A stretch of DNA of 12,601 bases from assembly GCA_900551645.1 (NCBI GenBank), contig URWP01000056.1, forward strand, positions 1 to 12,601, in the 5' to 3' direction. Position 1 is the stretch's first letter. Each line of letters starts with the position of its first letter. Of the stretch, positions 7,756 through 12,601 are shown one piece after another. The notes under the pieces were generated by a model. The model ran no database searches. It saw only the letters and a list, made by a program, of their open reading frames with translations, and was not told the DNA's origin. Source of the stretch: an uncultured Bacteroides sp. Its GTDB lineage: Bacteria > Bacteroidota > Bacteroidia > Bacteroidales > Bacteroidaceae. The translations under genes and the position numbers were made by a program.

Positions 7756-8991
7756 TCAACCCAGGAATGAAATCAGTACGCCTGCTGCTACAGCAGAACC
7801 GATAACACCTGAAATGTTGCTGGCCATACAGTACTGGAGCACATGATTTTTCGGGTCGTACTTCAATGCTATTTCATTGGCCACACGACTGGCCATAGGC
7901 ACAGCACTCAAACCCGTAGCACCGATAAGCGGATTGATTTTCTTTTTAGTAAAGAGGTTCACTACCTTTACAAACAAGATACCTCCTGATATAGATAAGG
8001 CAAATGCAAGGAATCCACCGATAACAATACCGATAGTCGTCCAGTTCAAGAAAGCATCGGTTGTCATAGTAGCACCAACAGAGATACCTAAGAATATCGT
8101 AGCAGCATTCATGATACTGTTAGAAGCAGCATCAAACAAACGGGATGTGTTGCTACCGATTTCCTTTACCAAATTACCGAACATCAACATACCAATCAAT
8201 GGAACGGCACTCGGAACAAAAAGAGCAACAATTGTCGTTACCGCAATCGGGAACAAAATCTTCAACACGCGCAGATTCTTGATTTCTGTGGTAGAAGGAT
8301 ACTTCTTTTCCTGCTCCTTCATATTGATAGAAAGTTCTTTCTTCGTACACCAGATACGTACCACCAACGGAATGATGACCGGAACCAATGCCATGTAGGA
8401 ATAGGCTGCAATGGCAATCGGACCTAACAGGTGCGGAGCCAGCTTAATAGTCGTAAAGATAGCAGTCGGACCGTCCGCACCTCCGATGATACCCAACGAA
8501 GCAGCTTCCTTCGGAGTAAATCCCATCAGAATAGCGACCAGCAGAACAGCAAAGATACCCAATTGGGCAGCTGCACCGAAAATAGACAGACGAAGGTTAC
8601 GCAACATCGGACCGAAATCAGTCAACGCACCGACACCCATAAAGATAATCGGAGGTAAGAAACCTGTCTTTATCAACATGTAATAGATGAAGTTCATCAA
8701 TCCCAGTTCATGAGCAATCTCATGTAAAGGCATTTCCCATATATTCTTCATCACACCCTTGACCATGACCATACCATTCTCATCGGCCTGGATAACTCCC
8801 ATATCGCCACCCGGGAAATTGGCCAGCAATACACCGAAAGCAATCGGGACCAGCAACAGAGGCTCATACTGCTTCTTGATACCCAAGTAAAGCAGAATGA
8901 ATGCAATGGCATACATGATCAGAAAACGCGGATCAGCAACGATATTGCTGAAAGCCGTCATCTCATATAATCTTCCAAATATATCTTCCAT
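7756..8991 (-). CDS. oadB: Oxaloacetate decarboxylase, Na+-translocating beta subunit
   Basis: This 411-residue inner-membrane protein is the carboxybiotin decarboxylase and sodium channel of the OadGAB pump: it releases CO2 from carboxybiotin and moves Na+ outward. The sequence is mostly hydrophobic with many membrane segments. It contains the family signature GGADGPTAIF, with Asp173 as the predicted ion-coupling aspartate. TDFGPML (Asp125) and the C-terminal SNISGVIGSA stretch also match OadB/MmdB/GcdB. Length is normal for the shorter beta subunits. Its ATG shares one base with the oadA stop (TAATG), so translation is probably coupled. It is the last gene of oadG-oadA-oadB. Beta subunits of methylmalonyl-CoA and glutaconyl-CoA decarboxylases look alike; the adjacent OadA-type alpha subunit decides for oxaloacetate. 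Confidence 0.93.
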   Translation of the reverse strand: MEDIFGRLYEMTAFSNIVADPRFLIMYAIAFILLYLGIKKQYEPLLLVPIAFGVLLANFPGGDMGVIQADENGMVMVKGVMKNIWEMPLHEIAHELGLMNFIYYMLIKTGFLPPIIFMGVGALTDFGPMLRNLRLSIFGAAAQLGIFAVLLVAILMGFTPKEAASLGIIGGADGPTAIFTTIKLAPHLLGPIAIAAYSYMALVPVIIPLVVRIWCTKKELSINMKEQEKKYPSTTEIKNLRVLKILFPIAVTTIVALFVPSAVPLIGMLMFGNLVKEIGSNTSRLFDAASNSIMNAATIFLGISVGATMTTDAFLNWTTIGIVIGGFLAFALSISGGILFVKVVNLFTKKKINPLIGATGLSAVPMASRVANEIALKYDPKNHVLQYCMASNISGVIGSAVAAGVLISFLG

Positions 8992-10844
8992 TACAAAATT
9001 TTCATTAATACGTCATCTTCAGAAACGCTATCACCAGAATTTACGCAAATAGCGGTTACAGTTCCGCTGAATTCGGCACGAATGGCATTATAAGTCTTCA
9101 TGGCCTCCACATAGCAGATTACATCGCCCTGATTTACCTTATCGCCTACCTTCACCGGAGTTTCTTGCGCACTCTTTGTCAAGAAGAATTTACCTTCCAA
9201 CGGAGAAAGCACATCCTTACCCTCACCGGTAGGTGCCGGTGCGGCAGTCTGTCCGGCAGCCGGAGCAGCGCCAGCCAACTTATCCGGATGCACATCACCG
9301 AAAGCTACAGTTACCCGATAAGCCTGTCCGTTTACATCCACCGTCAATACTTTTGTCTGATCGCCCGCCATGTGTGATACTTCTTTTTCTTCGCGACGCT
9401 TCTTCACATCTTCCAAGAAATCTGCTTTTGCCTTTCCACTCTTATATGCTTCATACTGAGCGGGATGCATAGCATATTCAAAAAGTTCTTCATCATCTTT
9501 ACCAGTATCCCATTTCTTTTCCCACATCAATTGGCGGTACTTTTCCAACTGATCCGGATAATTATCCTGTGGATTACCGGTAAAGAACTTACGTCCTTCG
9601 CGTTCTGCCTTTTCTACAATTTCAGGAGCCAATTCACCCGGCAGTTTTCCAGCTTTGCCTAGAATCATATCCCAAATATCATCGGCTATCATTCCCCAAC
9701 GTTCCTTACCTTTTTCCATCTGGATGACATTCATCATAGCCAGATTCTTGACATACTGGCTGAACGGAGTCACCAGACACGGATAACCTACACGAGGCCA
9801 TACATAAGAGACTTCATCAAACAACTTGATCAACAGTTCATCCTGTGTCATAAACGGAAGGTTGCGTTTAGCCTTATACTTATTGATGGACTCCAGATTT
9901 GTTTCCAGATCCGCCATCAGACTTCCCATCATACCACCTGGTAATCCCGGTCCAATCAACAGAGAATTCATCAGACGATTACGCGGACTGATATACAATC
10001 CCAGAAAATCATCCATAAATTCTTGAATCATGGAACGTACTTTCATATAGGCCTGCATATTGATCTCACGTACTTTAAAACCGGCATCCTTCAGCATGGC
10101 CTGCACACTGATAACATCAGCATGTCCCGTACCCCAAGACAAAGGTTCCATACCTACATCTACGTAATCACAACCCGCCTTACATACTTCCAAAATAGAA
10201 GCCATATTAAAACCGGGACCAGCATGAGAATGATACTGGATCGTAATATCTTTTATTTTCTTGATTCCTGCAACAATTTTACCTAAGAATACCGGACGTC
10301 CGATACCAGCCATATCTTTGATACAGATTTCATCACAACCTGCATCAATAAGCTGCTTAGCCATGTTCAAATAATATTCTACCGTATGAACAGGCGAATA
10401 TGTAATACAAAGACAACATTGAGAAATCATACCAGCATCATGGGCATAACCGATAGAAGGAATAATATTGCGGACATCATTCAATCCACAGAATGTACGT
10501 GTAATATCGGTTCCCTGTACTTTCTTTACCTTATAGAACAGTTTACGGACATCGGCTGGAACCGGACTCATACGTAACCCATTCAAGGCGCGGTCCAACA
10601 TGTGTGTCTGGATACCTGCTTCATGAAAAGGTTTTGTCCATTCACGGACAGCCTTATTCGGATTTTCTCCGAACAGCAGATTTACCTGTTCAAAACCACC
10701 CCCATTTGTCTCAACGCGATCGAAACAACCCATTTCAATAATGGCAGGAGCCACTTTCACCAACTGGTCTACACGCGGAACATATTTTCCGGCGCTCTGC
10801 CACATATCGCGAAAGACCAAACTAAATTTTACTTCTTTTTCCAT
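8991..10844 (-). CDS. oadA: Oxaloacetate decarboxylase alpha subunit (biotin-containing carboxyltransferase)
   Basis: This 617-residue subunit transfers the carboxyl group of oxaloacetate to its own biotin, yielding pyruvate, and hands carboxybiotin to OadB at the membrane. The N-terminal HMGL-like barrel (about 5-300) has the expected metal and active-site residues: Asp13 in FRDMWQS, Lys176 in IKDMAG, and His205 and His207 in YHSHAGPG. A conserved PYC/OADA domain follows (about 300-480). An Ala/Pro-rich linker (about 530-550) leads to a biotinyl domain ending at residue 617, with the biotin lysine Lys583 in EAMKTYN. The residue after that lysine is Thr instead of the usual Met. It is the middle gene of the operon, 27 bases after oadG and overlapping oadB by one base. 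The carboxyltransferase half of pyruvate carboxylase is similar, but the oadB and oadG neighbours point to the sodium pump. Confidence 0.93.
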   Translation of the reverse strand: MEKEVKFSLVFRDMWQSAGKYVPRVDQLVKVAPAIIEMGCFDRVETNGGGFEQVNLLFGENPNKAVREWTKPFHEAGIQTHMLDRALNGLRMSPVPADVRKLFYKVKKVQGTDITRTFCGLNDVRNIIPSIGYAHDAGMISQCCLCITYSPVHTVEYYLNMAKQLIDAGCDEICIKDMAGIGRPVFLGKIVAGIKKIKDITIQYHSHAGPGFNMASILEVCKAGCDYVDVGMEPLSWGTGHADVISVQAMLKDAGFKVREINMQAYMKVRSMIQEFMDDFLGLYISPRNRLMNSLLIGPGLPGGMMGSLMADLETNLESINKYKAKRNLPFMTQDELLIKLFDEVSYVWPRVGYPCLVTPFSQYVKNLAMMNVIQMEKGKERWGMIADDIWDMILGKAGKLPGELAPEIVEKAEREGRKFFTGNPQDNYPDQLEKYRQLMWEKKWDTGKDDEELFEYAMHPAQYEAYKSGKAKADFLEDVKKRREEKEVSHMAGDQTKVLTVDVNGQAYRVTVAFGDVHPDKLAGAAPAAGQTAAPAPTGEGKDVLSPLEGKFFLTKSAQETPVKVGDKVNQGDVICYVEAMKTYNAIRAEFSGTVTAICVNSGDSVSEDDVLMKIL

Positions 10845-10871
10845 GTTAACAACAAGTGTTTTTCAATTCGA

Positions 10872-11129
10872 TTAACGTAATTTTTCAATTTTGATTACCT
10901 GACCTTTACCGGCAGTCAGAATGTCTCCCGCTGCTTTGATAGCATCCATGGCTCCTGTATCCGAGGAAGTAGCCACCGGAACCGCCTTTTTCTTCGGTTC
11001 CTCTTCTGGAGCTACCTTATTCACCAACTTGATCAGCAACTGACTAAGGTAGATAACAATGAGAAGAATTACGAAAACAGTGGCCATACCGACCACCATC
11101 AGCAATAATCCTGTTTCTAAGTTTTCCAT
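10872..11129 (-). CDS. oadG: Oxaloacetate decarboxylase gamma subunit (OadG family)
   Basis: This small membrane subunit holds the alpha and beta subunits of the sodium pump together and assists assembly. I place the start at the ATG at 11129, giving 85 residues beginning MENLETGLLLMVVG; a TTG six bases upstream is in frame but less likely. One membrane segment (about residues 7-30) precedes a charged and proline-containing stretch (EEEPKKK) and a variable cytoplasmic tail, the usual OadG layout. The gene leads the operon oadG-oadA-oadB, the same order as in enterobacteria. Primary sequence in this family is poorly conserved, so the call rests on size, topology and position. No clear Shine-Dalgarno site precedes it. 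Confidence 0.85.
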   Translation of the reverse strand: MENLETGLLLMVVGMATVFVILLIVIYLSQLLIKLVNKVAPEEEPKKKAVPVATSSDTGAMDAIKAAGDILTAGKGQVIKIEKLR

Positions 11130-11150
11130 AATCAAGGTTATTTTGAATAT

Positions 11151-11185
11151 AAAAAAGTGACTTTTCAGTGTTCCCGAAAAGTCAC
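11151..11185 (-). terminator. Perfect hairpin plus U6: nitroreductase terminator or oad leader attenuator
   Basis: On the minus strand GTGACTTTTC pairs with GAAAAGTCAC over 10 bp around a 9-base loop (11157-11185) and is followed at once by six T (11156-11151). This is a textbook intrinsic terminator for minus-strand transcription only. It lies 62 bases past the nitroreductase stop and 21 bases before the oadG ATG. The only good -7 match for the oad operon lies upstream of it, so the structure may also sit inside the oad leader. Confidence 0.85.
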
Positions 11186-11187
11186 CC

Positions 11188-11195
11188 CAAAATTA
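11188..11195 (-). promoter_or_regulatory. Candidate oad operon promoter, -7 element
   Basis: On the minus strand this is TAATTTTG, a full match to TAnnTTTG and the only one between the nitroreductase stop and oadG. Transcription from it would begin about at the base of the terminator-like hairpin. No clear TTTG is found at -33. AT-rich sequence makes chance matches common, so confidence is moderate to low. Confidence 0.4.
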
Positions 11196-11247
11196 CGTCA
11201 TTAAAATTACATTTTCTTTTAAATAGCGTTAAAAATATACTATTCTA

Positions 11248-11757
11248 TCAGAAAACAATCTCATCCAGTGTCTTTCTTCTTTTTTCCGGTATATCATCCT
11301 CAGTCGCATATCCAATCGGAATCAATACCACAGGTTCCCAGTTTTCAGGAAGATTCATCACCTCCCGACAACGAGGTACATCAAAATTACATACCCAGCA
11401 AGTACCAAGTCCTTGTTCCGCTGCAGCTAGACATAAATGCTCTACAGCAATGGATATATCTATATCCGAATGATCCTTACCATCCGCTTTTCGATGCCAA
11501 GCTTCCCGATGGTCTACACAAGCTACAATAATGCAGGGAACACTTTCTATCCATTCACGGGCATATGCCGACTTCAGTTTTGACAACTTTTCAGAATCCG
11601 TAACAATTGAAAAATGCCACGGTTGGAAATTAACAGCCGATGGAGCCAAGCGCACACATTCCATGATATAATTCATCTTATCCGCTTCTATCGCACGCGG
11701 CAAATAGCTACGAACCGAATAACGTTTTTTCACCAAATCCAAAAAATTCATACTCAT
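11248..11757 (-). CDS. Nitroreductase family protein (FMN-dependent NAD(P)H oxidoreductase)
   Basis: This 169-residue cytosolic flavoprotein belongs to the nitroreductase superfamily, which uses FMN and NAD(P)H to reduce nitro groups, quinones or related acceptors; the natural substrate is unknown. The N-terminal RYSVRSY is the FMN phosphate-binding region, APSAVNFQPWHF is the typical second cofactor segment, and GLGTCWVCNF matches the C-terminal FMN-contacting stretch. The length is at the short end, as in the single-domain nitroreductases common in Bacteroides. ATG codons at 11757 and 11751 are both possible starts (MSMNF or MNF); I keep the longer. It has its own TATCTTTG promoter element, is divergent from the HAD phosphatase, and ends in a strong terminator, so it is probably monocistronic. 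Confidence 0.9.
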   Translation of the reverse strand: MSMNFLDLVKKRYSVRSYLPRAIEADKMNYIMECVRLAPSAVNFQPWHFSIVTDSEKLSKLKSAYAREWIESVPCIIVACVDHREAWHRKADGKDHSDIDISIAVEHLCLAAAEQGLGTCWVCNFDVPRCREVMNLPENWEPVVLIPIGYATEDDIPEKRRKTLDEIVF

Positions 11758-11786
11758 CTTTTTTGAAGGTTATACATTTGTATCCA

Positions 11787-11794
11787 CAAAGATA
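11787..11794 (-). promoter_or_regulatory. Nitroreductase promoter, -7 element
   Basis: On the minus strand this is TATCTTTG, an exact TAnnTTTG match, 29 bases before the first ATG. No clear TTTG sits at the -33 distance. It lies back to back with the plus-strand promoter at 11838-11869. Confidence 0.6.
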
Positions 11795-11837
11795 GAAAAA
11801 AGAGAGAAAATCCAGCCATACTACATTCTGTTAAAAT

Positions 11838-11869
11838 TTTGTTTATTGACACTGGAATCTCTACCTTTG
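11838..11869 (+). promoter_or_regulatory. HAD phosphatase promoter, complete -33/-7 pair
   Basis: TTTG (11838-11841) and TACCTTTG (11862-11869) are separated by 20 bases, matching the Bacteroidota -33/-7 consensus. It is the best promoter in the window. Transcription would begin about 10 bases before the ATG at 11885, which also rules out an in-frame TTG at 11846 as the start. Confidence 0.75.
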
Positions 11870-11884
11870 CACATAAAAAAAGAC

Positions 11885-12541
11885 ATGAAAAAACTAGTCA
11901 TATTCGATTTAGACGGAACACTTCTCAATACTATTGCAGATTTGGCTACTGCCACCAATTACGCGCTGGAATCTTATGGTTACCCTACCTACGATACAGA
12001 TACCTATCGTTTTTTCGTAGGAAACGGCATTAATAAATTATTCGAACGGGCTTTACCGGAAGGAGAAAAAAGCCTGGAAAACATCCAAAAAATACGTTCT
12101 CGATTCATACCATATTATAATATTCATAACGCAGACCTAAGCCTTCCCTATCCAGGAATTACCGAAATGCTGAAACAACTGCAGAATCAAGGATTCCTTG
12201 TAGCTGTGGCATCCAATAAATATCAGGAAGCTACCACCAAGCTTATCCATCAATTCTTTCCTGACATCTACTTTACAGCCATTTTAGGACAGCGCGAAGG
12301 AATTCCATCCAAACCGAATCCACAAATCATTGAAGAAATAGCTCAAAACGCCAAAGTTTCCAAAGAAGAAATTGTTTACATAGGAGACTCGTGTGTAGAT
12401 ATGCAGACAGGATTAAATGCTGGAGTGACCACCGTAGGAGTCAGTTGGGGATTCCGCCCGCGCACTGAACTTGAAGCTTACCATCCGGACTTCATCGCAG
12501 ATAAAAGTACGGACATCCTTACATTTTTAGGAATCGGTTAA
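11885..12541 (+). CDS. HAD-family hydrolase, phosphoglycolate phosphatase type
   Basis: This 218-residue cytosolic phosphatase belongs to HAD subfamily IA, the group that includes phosphoglycolate phosphatase (Gph) and pyrophosphatase PpaX. Motif I is FDLDGTLLNT with nucleophile Asp8 and acid/base Asp10. Motif II is Ser110 in VASNK, motif III Lys143 in SKPNP, and motif IV GDSCVD (Asp168, Asp172), so every catalytic residue is present. The helical cap lies between motifs I and II (about 15-85). I chose the ATG at 11885 because motif I follows directly and a complete promoter ends just upstream; an in-frame TTG at 11846 lies inside that promoter. The gene appears monocistronic and is divergent from the nitroreductase. 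Substrate prediction within this family is unreliable, so Gph activity is a guess. Confidence 0.88.
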   Translation: MKKLVIFDLDGTLLNTIADLATATNYALESYGYPTYDTDTYRFFVGNGINKLFERALPEGEKSLENIQKIRSRFIPYYNIHNADLSLPYPGITEMLKQLQNQGFLVAVASNKYQEATTKLIHQFFPDIYFTAILGQREGIPSKPNPQIIEEIAQNAKVSKEEIVYIGDSCVDMQTGLNAGVTTVGVSWGFRPRTELEAYHPDFIADKSTDILTFLGIG

Positions 12542-12553
12542 TCAAAACCGGTT

Positions 12554-12596
12554 TCTAAAAAATAAAAAAAGACGTCCAAGATTTCTTTGAACGTCT
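12554..12596. terminator. Terminator after HAD gene, strongest for a converging minus-strand gene
   Basis: The arms AGACGT (12570-12575) and ACGTCT (12591-12596) pair, with further imperfect pairing inside (CAAG/CTTTG). On the minus strand the hairpin is followed by seven T, an A and six more T, an excellent U-tract. It therefore implies a minus-strand gene ending just beyond the right edge. It may also stop the HAD transcript, but its plus-strand tail is cut off by the window end. Confidence 0.7.
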
Positions 12597-12601
12597 GAAC
12601 T

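Noticed and set aside
7877..8398. Plus-strand open frame of 173 codons
   Set aside because: Antisense to oadB membrane segments, which produce long hydrophobic shadow frames on the opposite strand.
8991..10844. Possibility that the alpha subunit is half of a two-part pyruvate carboxylase
   Set aside because: No biotin carboxylase subunit is adjacent, whereas oadG and oadB are in the same operon, with oadB overlapping the gene by one base.
11846..11884. N-terminal extension of the HAD phosphatase from a TTG
   Set aside because: The TTG lies inside the -33/-7 promoter, so it would not be transcribed; ATG at 11885 directly precedes motif I.
12545..12554. Palindrome AAACCGGTTT just after the HAD stop
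   Set aside because: It is a perfect palindrome without a loop, too short for a hairpin, and common by chance; the real hairpin is downstream.

Overview
The window looks like a chromosomal segment from a gut-type member of the Bacteroidales, probably Bacteroides or Phocaeicola. The evidence is the protein set, which combines secreted GH2, GH3 and GH43 glycosidases with an OadGAB sodium pump. Intergenic TAnnTTTG elements also match the Bacteroidota -7 promoter consensus, and A-rich leaders replace clear Shine-Dalgarno sites. No tRNA, rRNA, insertion sequence, CRISPR array or phage gene is visible, and the genes look intact and native.

Left to right: (1) the 5' part of fabI (enoyl-ACP reductase) runs off the left edge on the minus strand, with a TATCTTTG promoter element. 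(2) A gene-free 343-bp stretch (543-885) holds an array of five degenerate 22-bp units and a GC-rich hairpin. (3) A minus-strand pair encodes an exported GH2 beta-galactosidase-like enzyme followed, 34 bp later, by a periplasmic GH3 beta-glucosidase-like enzyme. (4) A 348-bp divergent regulatory region contains a TATCTTTG element and a 22-bp-spaced direct repeat next to the GH43 gene. (5) A plus-strand GH43 beta-xylosidase/alpha-L-arabinofuranosidase-type enzyme follows. (6) A convergent region with two hairpins separates it from (7) the minus-strand operon oadG-oadA-oadB, whose leader carries a perfect hairpin plus a six-U run. (8) Last come a minus-strand nitroreductase and a divergent plus-strand HAD phosphatase of the phosphoglycolate phosphatase type. 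A terminator near the right edge has its longest T-run on the minus strand, which predicts a converging gene just outside.

How the genes may work together: the three glycosidases form a small exo-acting set that could trim oligosaccharides from plant hemicellulose (beta-galactosyl, beta-glucosyl/xylosyl and arabinosyl/xylosyl ends) in the periplasm or at the envelope. No SusC/SusD pair or local regulator lies in the window, so uptake and control must come from elsewhere. OadGAB would decarboxylate oxaloacetate and export Na+, linking C4 metabolism to membrane energetics. FabI, the nitroreductase and the phosphatase are general metabolic genes without an obvious link to the sugar cluster. I see no clearly novel multi-gene system. 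The best leads are non-coding: the 22-bp array, the paired sites before GH43, and the hairpin leader of the oad operon.
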